This document shows positions 34,883 through 44,097 of a stretch of DNA of 64,000 bases, one piece after another. Both the position numbers and the translations under genes were made by a program. The notes below the pieces were generated by a model, which was given only the letters and a program-made list of their open reading frames with translations, had not been told where the DNA came from and ran no database searches. Within the stretch, counting starts at the first letter, position 1. Each line of letters opens with the position of its first letter. This stretch comes from Shewanella sp. MR-4 (GTDB taxonomy: Bacteria > Pseudomonadota > Gammaproteobacteria > Enterobacterales > Shewanellaceae). Location of the stretch: the NCBI RefSeq assembly GCF_000014685.1, contig NC_008321.1:3221001-3285000 (forward strand), read 5' to 3'.

Positions 34883-35803
34883 CTATTTACCTACTTGAAT
34901 TTCTTCGGATTCTTTGGCTTTACCCTGTTCAATGGCAATCTCAACACGACGATTTCGTGCGCGGTTTTCAGGTGAGTCATTAGGCACGATTGGATTATTC
35001 GACGCCATACCGACCACTTTCATCCGCTTAGGATCGAAGCCCTTCACTTGCAGCAGCACATCTGCCACCGCCACAGCGCGTTTGCTGGAGAGATCCCAGT
35101 TCGAGCTATAAAGCTCATCGCTTATCTGCATATCATCGGTGTAACCCGATACCGTGATGATCCCCGGCACATCTTTTAGCAATTCACCGACCGAGCGCAC
35201 CACGGGTTTAAATCGCGGCTGCAGGAAGCCAGATCCTGAGGCAAATGAGCCCTTCTCACGGATACGGATAATGATTTGCTGCCCAAGTGACTCAATTTCG
35301 ATCGCCCCATCGGTGATCTCATTATTGAGTTCCTGTGCCATTTTCTTCACTTGCTGATTGATTTTATCCTGCGCCGCTGCGGCTTCGGCTTTTACCGCAT
35401 CCGCCGTTTCTTGCGCCGTCGCCGAGGCTTCACCGCCCCGCTGCGAACCATTTTGCTGCTGCACACCACCCGCGCTATCGTCTTCGCCCGCTTGATAATC
35501 CAAAACGGGTTCAGTCATTTCATTGGTTTGTTGGTTAATGATTTCAATCGGCGTGGGATCGGGGCGGCCAGGACGAAACTCCAAAGCAATCACAGACGTC
35601 CCCTTAGGAATATCTTTGACTTCGACCTTATTTTGCACCCCGAAGGCATACTTCATCGAGCCTGCAATCTGCTTAAACTTCATCACGTCCATTTCGGAGA
35701 ATGACAGCAGCAGCACGAAGAAACACATCAAGAGGGACATCAAATCGGCAAATGTTGCCAACCAGAGCGGCGCTCCGGGCGGTGGACAGTTGCACTTAGC
35801 CAT
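34883..35803 (-). CDS. pomB: Flagellar stator protein PomB
   Basis: 306 residues: a short cytoplasmic start, a single membrane helix with the ion-carrying Asp (ATFADLMSLLMCFFVLLLSF, about 16-35), a plug and linker region with low-complexity Ala/Gln/Glu (about 105-155), and a C-terminal OmpA-like peptidoglycan-binding domain (about 170-295, SGYTDDMQISDELYSSNWDLSSKRA). The N-terminal Cys/Pro pattern is characteristic of the sodium-driven PomB type. It anchors the motor stator to the wall. Confidence 0.95.
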   Translation of the reverse strand: MAKCNCPPPGAPLWLATFADLMSLLMCFFVLLLSFSEMDVMKFKQIAGSMKYAFGVQNKVEVKDIPKGTSVIALEFRPGRPDPTPIEIINQQTNEMTEPVLDYQAGEDDSAGGVQQQNGSQRGGEASATAQETADAVKAEAAAAQDKINQQVKKMAQELNNEITDGAIEIESLGQQIIIRIREKGSFASGSGFLQPRFKPVVRSVGELLKDVPGIITVSGYTDDMQISDELYSSNWDLSSKRAVAVADVLLQVKGFDPKRMKVVGMASNNPIVPNDSPENRARNRRVEIAIEQGKAKESEEIQVGK

Positions 35804-35806
35804 GGG

Positions 35807-36574
35807 CTACTCTCCGTCCGTTGTATCGATTTTCCGCTGTTTTTCAGCAAGATAATTCTTTAAGAAACCTTCAATTACCCGTGGGTTTTGGCCATCTTGA
35901 ATGGCTAATACCGCATCCATAATCAGGTTGCGGTTAAGCATTTCTTCACCCATGCGAAGGGTGAGTTTGTCGGCGATAGGAATCGCTACCATGTTAGCCA
36001 CCACGGCGCCATACAATGTGGTTAACAAGGCAACCGCCATAGAGGGACCAATCGATTTTGGATCTGACATGTTGGATAACATGGCCACCAAGCCCACAAG
36101 GGTACCAATCATCCCCATAGCTGGGCCAACGTCACCAAAGGCCCTAAAAATGGCAATCCCATTGCGGTGGCGCTCTTCGGTGAGGGCAATGTCTTTTTCC
36201 AGTGCGGCACGCACCACTTCGCCATCGTGACCATCGACCAACATATCGACGGCTTTTTGCATAAAACTGTTGGAAATTTGCGCTTCTTCGAGGGCTAGGA
36301 ATCCGCCTTTACGGGCGGCGTCCGCCATAGTCACGGACTGCTCGATAAGATCTTCAGGCTTATCAATCTTAAACATAAAGGCTTTGATGGCGATTTTTAC
36401 CGCACCGAAAAACTGTTTCAGATTGAATTTCATCATGACGACGAAGAAAGAACCACCAAATACGATGAAGATAGAGGGCACGTCGATAAAAATTGCAATG
36501 CCGCCGCTGGTCATCATAGCCCAAAGGATAAAACCAAAGCCCCCGACTAGTCCTATAACTGTAGCTAAATCCAC
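35807..36574 (-). CDS. pomA: Flagellar stator protein PomA
   Basis: 255 residues with four membrane helices and the large cytoplasmic loop of the MotA/PomA family; charged residues in the loop (about 85-150, e.g. ALTEERHRNGIAIFRAFGD) contact FliG. The later pair VGPAMGMIGTLVGLVAML and AVALLTTLYGAVVANM forms the ion channel with PomB. Stop and pomB start are 3 bp apart, so they form an operon. Confidence 0.95.
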   Translation of the reverse strand: MDLATVIGLVGGFGFILWAMMTSGGIAIFIDVPSIFIVFGGSFFVVMMKFNLKQFFGAVKIAIKAFMFKIDKPEDLIEQSVTMADAARKGGFLALEEAQISNSFMQKAVDMLVDGHDGEVVRAALEKDIALTEERHRNGIAIFRAFGDVGPAMGMIGTLVGLVAMLSNMSDPKSIGPSMAVALLTTLYGAVVANMVAIPIADKLTLRMGEEMLNRNLIMDAVLAIQDGQNPRVIEGFLKNYLAEKQRKIDTTDGE

Positions 36575-36889
36575 AACGGCTCCTCAATATTCGGTATAAA
36601 CGACATGATACTGACTCTATTCGCAAAATAATACAAAATGTCATCCGCATAGGGATTACACTTTGTGTTTTAACCTGAGCCTTACTCTATGATGTCAAAG
36701 GATGATTATAAGCATAATGCTATTATTGTCATTTATCGGACAAGCACTAAGCAAGTTTAGCGACAATTTCTATTTTCTGAAAAAAATTCAGCAACAAAGC
36801 GTGCTATTGAGCAAATATCCGTCGACTGAATTTGACCCTTGAGTCGCCCTGATATACCTTGTGTCCGCTCTTTCAAAGGAATTATTAAC

Positions 36890-37129
36890 GTGGCGAAGAA
36901 ACCCGAAAATCTCAGTTTTGAAGAATCCCTTGGTGAACTCGAGCGCATCGTTGCCGAATTAGAACAGGGCGATGTCTCTCTGGATGATGCGTTAAAACAA
37001 TTTGAACGTGGCATCAATCTGGTGCGTAACAGCCAAGCAAAACTCGAGCAAGCTCAGCAAAAAGTGGCCATTTTACTCAAGCAGGATGAAAATGCGCCCC
37101 TCTCTCCCTATGCCGTTGAGGGCGAATAA
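36890..37129 (+). CDS. xseB: Exodeoxyribonuclease VII small subunit XseB
   Basis: 79 residues from a GTG at 36890, chosen because AAAGGA precedes it and the length matches the family; the frame extends to 36839 without support. Signature NLSFEESLGELERIVAELEQGDVSLDDAL, two helices forming an antiparallel coil. It binds XseA (gene not in the window) to make exonuclease VII. The next gene, ispA, starts 2 bp after its stop. Confidence 0.94.
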   Translation: MAKKPENLSFEESLGELERIVAELEQGDVSLDDALKQFERGINLVRNSQAKLEQAQQKVAILLKQDENAPLSPYAVEGE

Positions 37130-37131
37130 GC

Positions 37132-38013
37132 GTGTTAGTCAATGCAATAAAAGAATATCAACTACGGGTTGATGACCAATTAAAACAACGTTTCAGCACA
37201 CTCGAAGACACTGCGCCACAATTAAAGGCCGCCATGAGCCACGGCGCACTGTTAGGTGGCAAGCGTATTCGTCCCTTTTTGGTTTACAGTGTGGGGCAAA
37301 TGTTTGGCGTGCCGCTCGAAAAGCTCGATGCCTGCGCCGCCGCCATTGAATGTATTCATGCTTATTCGTTAATCCATGACGATTTACCCGCCATGGACGA
37401 TGACGACCTTCGTCGTGGTCAGCCCACAGTGCATATCGCCTTCGATGAGGCGACCGCCATCCTTGCTGGGGATGCTCTGCAAACCTTAGCCTTTGAAATT
37501 GTTACCGAAGCAGTAACTGGGATCAGCAGCGAGCAACATATCGCTATGGTGAGAGCGCTGGCCAAAGCCTCGGGTTACCGTGGTATGTGTGGCGGCCAAG
37601 CGATTGACTTAGCCTCAACCGATAAGCTCATTGACCTTAAGGCCCTAACTCAACTCCACAATATGAAAACGGGCGCCCTTATCAGCTGCGCCGTTGAGTT
37701 AGCCTTGATTGCCGCTAATGCGCCAAAAGATGAATATCAGACTATGATAGAATTTGCCCATGCGGTAGGACTTGCCTTCCAAGTGCAAGACGATATTCTG
37801 GACATCATTGCCACCACGGAAGAACTCGGCAAACCCCAAGGCTCAGACGCCGAGTCCAATAAGAGTACTTTTCCGCAACTACTTGGACTGCAAGGCGCCA
37901 AAGATACCGCCGCGCAACTGATCCAAGAGGCACTATCAGCGCTGGCTAAATTGCCATACAATAGCCAGTTAATCGCAGACTTCGCCCGCTATATCATTGA
38001 GCGAAGAATATAA
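37132..38013 (+). CDS. ispA: Farnesyl diphosphate synthase IspA
   Basis: 293 residues from a GTG start. First Asp-rich motif DDLPAMDDDDLRRG (about 83-96) and second DDILD (about 222-226) coordinate Mg2+-diphosphate; GGKRIRP binds the isopentenyl unit. It condenses IPP with DMAPP and GPP to farnesyl diphosphate for quinones and peptidoglycan carriers. Between xseB and dxs in one operon. Confidence 0.95.
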   Translation: MLVNAIKEYQLRVDDQLKQRFSTLEDTAPQLKAAMSHGALLGGKRIRPFLVYSVGQMFGVPLEKLDACAAAIECIHAYSLIHDDLPAMDDDDLRRGQPTVHIAFDEATAILAGDALQTLAFEIVTEAVTGISSEQHIAMVRALAKASGYRGMCGGQAIDLASTDKLIDLKALTQLHNMKTGALISCAVELALIAANAPKDEYQTMIEFAHAVGLAFQVQDDILDIIATTEELGKPQGSDAESNKSTFPQLLGLQGAKDTAAQLIQEALSALAKLPYNSQLIADFARYIIERRI

Positions 38014-38034
38014 TAAGAGACGAAGTATCTCGCT

Positions 38035-39903
38035 ATGAGTTTGGACATTTCACAGTTTCCCGTGTTGGCTCAGGCCAACACTCCTAATGAACTCCGCCAG
38101 CTTCCTCAGGCCCTGTTACCTCAATTGGCCGATGAGTTGCGGGAGTTTCTTCTTAAGTCCGTTGGCATGTCCAGCGGACATTTTGCCTCTGGACTCGGCA
38201 CAGTCGAACTGACTGTTGCCCTGCATTATGTCTATAACACCCCGTTTGATCGTTTGATTTGGGACGTTGGCCACCAAGCCTATCCCCATAAAATCCTCAC
38301 CGGTCGCCGCGACAGAATGCACACCATTAGGCAAAAGAACGGTTTACACCCTTTCCCTTGGCGGGAAGAAAGTGAATACGACACCTTTAGCGTCGGACAC
38401 TCCGGAACATCCATCAGTGCCGCATTAGCCATGGCCGTTGCCGCCGAAAAAGAACAGGCTGGACGCAAAGTGGTCGCCGTCATTGGCGATGGCGCCATGA
38501 CGGGCGGTATGGTGTTCGAGGCCATGAATCACGCGGGTGATTTGCACAACGATATGCTGATGGTGCTGAACGATAACGAAATGTCGATTTCAGAAAACGT
38601 CGGCGCGCTCAACAATCACTTAGCGCAGTTGATGTCGGGCCGCCTCTACACCACGATTCGTGAAAGCAGTAAGAAAGTGCTCAAGGGCATGCCGGTCATC
38701 AAAGAGATGGCCAAGCGCACCGAAGAACACCTTAAAGGCATGGTTGTACCTGGCACTCTGTTTGAAGAGTTAGGCTTTAACTATATCGGCCCGATCGATG
38801 GCCACGATGTCGATGCCTTAGTGGAAACCCTGCGTAATATGCGCTCTCTAAAGGGACCACAAGTGCTACACATCATGACCAAAAAAGGTCGTGGTTATGA
38901 ACCGGCCGAAAAAGATCCTATCGGTTGGCACGCAGTACCTAAATTTGACCCGTCACAGTTTAAGAAGCCAGCCACTAAGCCGGGCCTGCCGACCTTCTCC
39001 CAAGTGTTTGGCAAATGGTTATGTGATATTGCCGAACAGGACGAAAAAGTCTTAGGCATTACCCCTGCCATGCGTGAAGGTTCTGGCATGGTGGAGTTTT
39101 CGCAGCGCTTCCCGAAACAATATTTCGATGCCGCCATTGCCGAGCAACATGCAGTGACCCTAGGGGCCGGATTTGCCTGTGAAGGCTTTAAGCCCGTGGT
39201 CGCCATTTACTCGACCTTCCTGCAACGGGGTTATGATCAACTGATCCACGATGTGGCACTGCAGCGCTTGCCTGTATTGTTCGCCATTGACCGTGGCGGT
39301 ATCGTCGGTGCCGACGGCCCAACTCACCAAGGGGCATTCGATTTAAGCTTTATGCGCTGCATCCCGAATATGGTGATCATGGCGCCATCGGATGAAAATG
39401 AATGTCGCCAAATGCTCTATACCGGTTATTGCTATGATGCAGGTCCGAGCGCGGTGCGTTATCCAAGGGGCAGCGCCACTGGCGCGACTCAGGTAGAAGC
39501 CATGACGGCGCTGCCAATCGGTAAAGGCGTGATTAAGCGTTTAGGTAAACGTATCGCCATGCTGAACTTTGGTACCACCTTAGCCGCCGCCTTAACCGCC
39601 GCAGAAAGCTTAGACGCCACCGTCGTCGATATGCGCTTTGTGAAGCCATTAGATGTGGATTTGGTTAAAGAGATGGCGCAAACCCACGATGTGCTCGTGA
39701 CAGTGGAAGAAAACGCCATTATGGGCGGCGCGGGCTCTGGTGTATTAGAACTGCTGCAAAAGCTTAAAATGCCCAAACCTGTGCTGCAAATCGGCCTACC
39801 CGATGAGTTTATTAAACATGGCTCTCCAGAAGAAGTGACCCATGATTTGCAACTCGATGCCGAAGGTATGTTAGCGCAAATTAATGCCTTTCTTGCCGAT
39901 TGA
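38035..39903 (+). CDS. dxs: 1-deoxy-D-xylulose-5-phosphate synthase Dxs
   Basis: 622 residues, standard length. The thiamine diphosphate motif GDGAMTGGMVFEAMNHAGDLHNDMLMVLNDN is intact, with His in DVGHQAYPHKILTGR and the transketolase pyrimidine-binding segment AIAEQHAVTLGAGFA. It makes DXP from pyruvate and glyceraldehyde-3-phosphate, the first step of the MEP pathway feeding IspA. Last gene of the xseB-ispA-dxs operon. Confidence 0.96.
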   Translation: MSLDISQFPVLAQANTPNELRQLPQALLPQLADELREFLLKSVGMSSGHFASGLGTVELTVALHYVYNTPFDRLIWDVGHQAYPHKILTGRRDRMHTIRQKNGLHPFPWREESEYDTFSVGHSGTSISAALAMAVAAEKEQAGRKVVAVIGDGAMTGGMVFEAMNHAGDLHNDMLMVLNDNEMSISENVGALNNHLAQLMSGRLYTTIRESSKKVLKGMPVIKEMAKRTEEHLKGMVVPGTLFEELGFNYIGPIDGHDVDALVETLRNMRSLKGPQVLHIMTKKGRGYEPAEKDPIGWHAVPKFDPSQFKKPATKPGLPTFSQVFGKWLCDIAEQDEKVLGITPAMREGSGMVEFSQRFPKQYFDAAIAEQHAVTLGAGFACEGFKPVVAIYSTFLQRGYDQLIHDVALQRLPVLFAIDRGGIVGADGPTHQGAFDLSFMRCIPNMVIMAPSDENECRQMLYTGYCYDAGPSAVRYPRGSATGATQVEAMTALPIGKGVIKRLGKRIAMLNFGTTLAAALTAAESLDATVVDMRFVKPLDVDLVKEMAQTHDVLVTVEENAIMGGAGSGVLELLQKLKMPKPVLQIGLPDEFIKHGSPEEVTHDLQLDAEGMLAQINAFLAD

Positions 39904-39984
39904 GTGTTGATGGGAGCTTAGCTCCCAGCAATACTGCAAACGTGATAAACCACGATTAACGGCAAATAGAAAAGCAACAGACAA

Positions 39985-40017
39985 ATAAAAAGGACTGCAT
40001 CGGCAGTCCTTTTTATT
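39985..40017. terminator. Bidirectional terminator between dxs and grpE
   Basis: AAAAAGGACTGC-atcg-GCAGTCCTTTTT between convergent genes; T-runs on both strands. Confidence 0.9.
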
Positions 40018-40046
40018 AGTTAACGCTTAACGCTCAGCGCGTTAAC

Positions 40047-40658
40047 TTAGGCTTCAATGTTGATTTCTTGGCTAGGGCCGCCCTGTGACACCATGACCAT
40101 GGCTGGACGCAGTAAACGGCTGTTTAGCTCATAACCCTTTTGCATCACTAACATCACGGTATTGGCAGGGAATTCAGCACTTGGCTGCATACCAATAGCT
40201 TGATGTTGGTCAGGGTTGAAGGCTTGACCCTGTGGATCGATAGGTTTTACCCCAAACTTAGCCACGGCGGTTAACAAGCTCTTTTGCGTGAGCTCAACAC
40301 CTTCGTAAATCGCCTTGGTGGTTTCATCCTGCGGATTGGTGCCTTGCAGTGCACGTTCCATATTGTCTAACACTGGCAGTAATTCGTTGGCGAATTTTTC
40401 CAATGCAAATTTGTTAGCCTTTTCCACATCCATCGCCGCGCGACGACGAATGTTGTCTACTTCAGCAGCAGCACGGATAACTGAATCTTTTTGCTCTTCA
40501 ACTTTCGCCAAAGCGTCAGCGAGTAACTGTTCCAGCTCTTCAATACGGAAATTGGCTTGGGTAAGCTCGTCAATCAGACTCGCTTCTTCGGTAGAAACTT
40601 CAGACTCTACACCCTCTTGGATCAGATCCTGTTCTGCTTTAATCGACTCGTTGCTCAT
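40047..40658 (-). CDS. grpE: Nucleotide exchange factor GrpE
   Basis: 203 residues from the ATG at 40658 (MSNESIKAEQD); the frame to 40703 lacks support. Long N-terminal coiled coil with acidic start, then the signature FANELLPVLDNMERAL and the C-terminal beta wing QHQAIGMQPSAEFPANTVMLVMQKGYELNSRLLRPAMV. It releases ADP from DnaK. A perfect-looking heat-shock promoter lies upstream. Confidence 0.96.
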   Translation of the reverse strand: MSNESIKAEQDLIQEGVESEVSTEEASLIDELTQANFRIEELEQLLADALAKVEEQKDSVIRAAAEVDNIRRRAAMDVEKANKFALEKFANELLPVLDNMERALQGTNPQDETTKAIYEGVELTQKSLLTAVAKFGVKPIDPQGQAFNPDQHQAIGMQPSAEFPANTVMLVMQKGYELNSRLLRPAMVMVSQGGPSQEINIEA

Positions 40659-40704
40659 TTTCACTCCAGCTAAAAATGCTTTGTTTCTAAATACTCTGGG
40701 CATA

Positions 40705-40732
40705 TTATGGGGATCAATTTTGACGTTTCAAG
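40705..40732 (-). promoter_or_regulatory. Sigma-32 heat-shock promoter for grpE
   Basis: On the minus strand CTTGAAA (40732-40726), 13-bp spacer, CCCCATAA (40712-40705), matching the sigma-32 consensus CTTGAAA-N13-17-CCCCATnT. It lies 47 bp upstream of the chosen grpE start. Confidence 0.85.
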
Positions 40733-40757
40733 GCCTAAGGCCAGATCTAGCATAAAT

Positions 40758-41636
40758 ATGACCACAAAGTTCCACACCATTGGCCTGATTGGCAAGCCAC
40801 ACCACCCAGGGACAAATCAAACCCTCAAACGTCTGCACCACTGGCTGACTGTGCAAGGGTATGAAGTTCTCGTGGAAGAGCGTGTTGCCAGCGAGTTGGG
40901 AACCCATATAGTGGCGGTCGATTTATTAGAGATTGGCGCACGCTGCGATTTAGCCATAGTCGTGGGTGGTGATGGCAATATGCTCGGTGCCGCTAGAGTG
41001 CTGGCACGCTTCGATGTGGGCGTGATAGGTGTTAACCGTGGCAATCTCGGTTTTTTAACGGATTTACCGCCCGATGCCTTTGAAGAAGCCCTCGCCAAAG
41101 TGCTGGATGGGGAATTTGATACCGAACACCGCTTTTTACTCGAGGCCGAGGTCTATCGCCATGGCATGTTAAAAGCGAGCAATACCGCCGTCAATGAAGC
41201 GGTACTCCATCCGGGTAAAATCGCCCATATGATTGAGTTTGAAGTCTATATAGACAACCAATTCATGTACAGTCAGCGCGCGGATGGCATGATAGTCTCA
41301 ACGCCAACAGGTTCTACCGCCTATGCCTTATCTGCGGGCGGTGCAATCCTCACACCCAATTTACAGGCATTAATCCTAGTGCCTATGTTTCCGCATACCT
41401 TGTCGTGCCGCCCCATTGTGGTCGATGCCTGCAGCACCATTAAGATGGTCGTTTCCCCTGAAAATGGCGAAAACTTAGAGGTAAGTTGCGATGGCCACGT
41501 ACATTTAGCCGTATTGCCAGGCGATGAAATCATAGTGCGCCGCAGCTCTGAGCAACTCAGGCTTATTCATCCTAAAGGCCATAATTACTTCCATGTGTTA
41601 CGGAGTAAACTCGGCTGGGGCAGTAAATTGTTTTAA
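40758..41636 (+). CDS. nadK: NAD kinase NadK
   Basis: 292 residues from the ATG at 40758, the E. coli length; the frame from 40707 would run through the grpE promoter. Motifs: VVGGDGNMLGAAR with catalytic Asp, GVNRGNLGFLTDLPP, and TPTGSTAYALSAGG. It phosphorylates NAD to NADP. Divergent from grpE as in other gamma-proteobacteria. The ribosome site is weak. Confidence 0.96.
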   Translation: MTTKFHTIGLIGKPHHPGTNQTLKRLHHWLTVQGYEVLVEERVASELGTHIVAVDLLEIGARCDLAIVVGGDGNMLGAARVLARFDVGVIGVNRGNLGFLTDLPPDAFEEALAKVLDGEFDTEHRFLLEAEVYRHGMLKASNTAVNEAVLHPGKIAHMIEFEVYIDNQFMYSQRADGMIVSTPTGSTAYALSAGGAILTPNLQALILVPMFPHTLSCRPIVVDACSTIKMVVSPENGENLEVSCDGHVHLAVLPGDEIIVRRSSEQLRLIHPKGHNYFHVLRSKLGWGSKLF

Positions 41637-41700
41637 GGTCTCCAGATTGAGGCCCATCCAACTCGAGCAAGGCTTCCAGGGTAAATCGCAAAAGATAATG

Positions 41701-41749
41701 GTTAACAGCTGTTGTTAACAGAATGGAGAGCTACAGCTGCATAGCTGTA
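41701..41749. repeat. Pair of perfect palindromes after nadK
   Basis: GTTAACA-gctgt-TGTTAAC (41701-41719) and TACAGCT-gcat-AGCTGTA (41732-41749). There is no T-run, so they look more like operators or a processing hairpin than a terminator. Confidence 0.6.
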
Positions 41750-41800
41750 AATGGCTTTGTTAACCGTTATTAAATTTCAGATTAAAACAAATTTCATTAA

Positions 41801-41814
41801 GTGACATTCATCAC
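41801..41814. promoter_or_regulatory. CRP-like site 1
   Basis: GTGACATTCATCAC, both half sites (GTGA-N6-TCAC) exact. Confidence 0.6.
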
Positions 41815-42128
41815 GCGAAATTTAGCCATCACTAAAACTTGATCTCGATCTCATTATTCCCAGCGGAATAAACTTCAATAAAAACCCATTTATTCATCAC
41901 GTTACCATAATCAATTCGACAGAGTGATTTTCTAAGCAATACAAAAATGGGAGATGAGTCACATCTTAATATTGTCTTAAAAATCCATTAAACGCTCATT
42001 AATGAAATAAATGGATCAGTTAATTGCAATACTGATAGCTAATTTAGCGAATATATCGATTTTTATAACTTAAAAGAATAAATGTTAGATAAATGGCCAG
42101 ATAAAGAAATATACAACACCAGCTTCGA

Positions 42129-42142
42129 GTGACATAGATCAC
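42129..42142. promoter_or_regulatory. CRP-like site 2
   Basis: GTGACATAGATCAC followed by A; exact GTGA-N6-TCAC. Confidence 0.65.
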
Positions 42143-42210
42143 AGTTAGGAAAATCCTATGAGAGAAGCCTCCCGCAGCACTGTAAATTAGCATTTTATAC
42201 AGCAGTCAAA

Positions 42211-42224
42211 ATGATCTAGATCAT
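42211..42224. promoter_or_regulatory. CRP/FNR-like palindrome
   Basis: ATGATCTAGATCAT, a perfect 14-bp palindrome. The TGAT/ATCA arms fit FNR or CRP family regulators; which one cannot be decided. Confidence 0.55.
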
Positions 42225-42387
42225 ATTAGTTAAGCCCCGAATAGCGTCTAGTACACACCACAGAATGTTGTGACTCTCTGCATTGGCAGTGAAAACTGCT
42301 GAATTATCCGTCAGAGGGACAGACAGAAAAACACTAGTAAGATCCAAATATAAATAATAAAACAGACCACTTTATGTAGAGGCAAGC

Positions 42388-44034
42388 ATGACAATACTTC
42401 AACTCCTCGCCAGCTTGACGCCAGTGATCAGTGTAATGATCTTTCTCGTATTACTGAGAATGCCCGCGTCCAAAGCTATGCCTATATCCATGATAGTCAC
42501 GGCGCTCGCCGCCGTGTTTATTTGGCAGATGGACACTACCCTGTTAGCCGCATCGGTTCTCGAAGGCCTACTGTCAGCCATCACGCCATTAAGCATCATC
42601 TTCGGTGCGGTATTCCTACTCAACACCCTGAAATACTCAGGAGCGATGGATACCATCCGCGCGGGCTTCACTAACATCAGTGCCGATGCCCGTGTCCAAG
42701 TGATTATTATCTGTTGGTTATTCGGTGCCTTTATCGAAGGTAGTGCAGGCTTTGGTACCCCGGCTGCGATTGGTGCCCCTCTGCTGGTATTACTGGGGGT
42801 TCCACCCGTTGCCGCCGCCGTTGTGGCATTGATTGCCGACTCGGCCAGCGTGTCATTCGGTGCTATCGGTTTACCTGTGCTGTTTGGTATGGAACAAGGC
42901 TTAACTCAAGGTGGTGTGAGCATGGCTGCGGCACAAATTGCCGAGCATGGCGGTACTTACCCTGATTTTGCCCAGTTCATTGCAATGCATATGATCACTA
43001 TCGACTTAATCACTGGTACCTTAATTCCACTGGTGATGGTATCGATTCTGACAGGCTTTTTCGGCCGTAATAAATCCTTTAAAGAAGGTCTAGCCATTTG
43101 GAAGTTTGCGATTTTCGCAGGTCTTGCCTTTACCGTGCCCGCTTGGATCATCAACTATGTTGCAGGCCCTGAATTCCCATCAGTGATCGGTTCATTGGTA
43201 GGCATGGCCTTAGTGATCCCCGTTGCCCGTAAGGGTTACTTACTGCCTAAAACCCCTTGGAATGACTTTGCCGAAAATGATAATCAGGAAGAAGGCGCTA
43301 AAATTGAGACGACCACTAAGTTCTCACAAATCGCCGCTTGGACTCCCTATATCATCATGGCTGCACTGTTAGTGTTATCACGCACAGTTGCCCCACTCAA
43401 AGCCTGGTTATCGAGTTTCAACATTAGCTGGACCGGCCTGATGGGCACTGAACTTAAAGCGAGCTTTGCAACACTTTATGCCCCTGGCGCCTTCTTCGTG
43501 GCCGTGTGTATCTTAGGTTTCTTCCTGTTCAAGATGAAAAGCCCTGCGATTAAGCAATCTATCGGCGTGTCATGCAAGTCGATGTTACCGACTATCATCT
43601 CATTAGGCGCATCCGTGCCTATGGTGAAAATCTTCTTAAACTCTGGTGCAAACGGTGCGGGCCTCGCGTCTATGCCTGTTGCCTTAGCCGACATGCTGGC
43701 CCATTCGATGGGCGCAGTGTGGGCATGGATGGCACCGATTGTGGGGATCTTCGGCGCCTTCCTTTCAGGTTCTGCGACCTTCTCCAACATGATGTTCTCC
43801 GGCCTGCAATACAGTGTTGCCGACAACATTGGCATGAACCACGCGCTAGTATTAGCACTGCAAGGTATAGGTGCTAACGCGGGTAATATGATGTGTGTAA
43901 TGAACGTGGTGGCAGCGGCTACCGTTGTGGGTATGGCAGGTAGAGAATCTGAAATCATCCGTAAAACCATGCCTGTGGCGATTGGTTATGCGCTACTAGC
44001 TGGCACTATCGCAACTCTGTGGGGTGGCTTCTAA
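42388..44034 (+). CDS. lctP: L-lactate permease LctP family
   Basis: 548 residues, about 13 membrane helices. Family features: LFGAFIEGSAGFGTPAAIGAPLLV and the later repeat-like SGSATFSNMMFSGLQ with GANAGNMMCVMNVVAA. It imports lactate, probably with protons. Followed by dld-II and the lldEFG genes, so it starts the lactate utilisation block. CRP-like sites lie in its long upstream region. Confidence 0.94.
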   Translation: MTILQLLASLTPVISVMIFLVLLRMPASKAMPISMIVTALAAVFIWQMDTTLLAASVLEGLLSAITPLSIIFGAVFLLNTLKYSGAMDTIRAGFTNISADARVQVIIICWLFGAFIEGSAGFGTPAAIGAPLLVLLGVPPVAAAVVALIADSASVSFGAIGLPVLFGMEQGLTQGGVSMAAAQIAEHGGTYPDFAQFIAMHMITIDLITGTLIPLVMVSILTGFFGRNKSFKEGLAIWKFAIFAGLAFTVPAWIINYVAGPEFPSVIGSLVGMALVIPVARKGYLLPKTPWNDFAENDNQEEGAKIETTTKFSQIAAWTPYIIMAALLVLSRTVAPLKAWLSSFNISWTGLMGTELKASFATLYAPGAFFVAVCILGFFLFKMKSPAIKQSIGVSCKSMLPTIISLGASVPMVKIFLNSGANGAGLASMPVALADMLAHSMGAVWAWMAPIVGIFGAFLSGSATFSNMMFSGLQYSVADNIGMNHALVLALQGIGANAGNMMCVMNVVAAATVVGMAGRESEIIRKTMPVAIGYALLAGTIATLWGGF

Positions 44035-44046
44035 GCCAAATGAAAC

Positions 44047-44070
44047 CTAAGGCCGCGCTGGCGGCCTTAG
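44047..44070 (+). other. Hairpin between lctP and dld-II
   Basis: Perfect 10-bp stem CTAAGGCCGC/GCGGCCTTAG with a 4-base loop. No immediate T-run; it may act as a partial terminator or stabilise the lctP message. Confidence 0.5.
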
Positions 44071-44097
44071 TCATTTTTAGCGTTGAGAGAGTAACTT

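Larger units (their letters stand above)
41637..42387. other. Regulatory region upstream of the lactate genes
   Basis: 750 bp without a gene. It holds two palindromes just after nadK (41701-41749), two CRP-like sites (41801-41814, 42129-42142) and a symmetrical ATGATCTAGATCAT (42211-42224). The length and number of sites suggest complex control of lctP. Confidence 0.6.
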
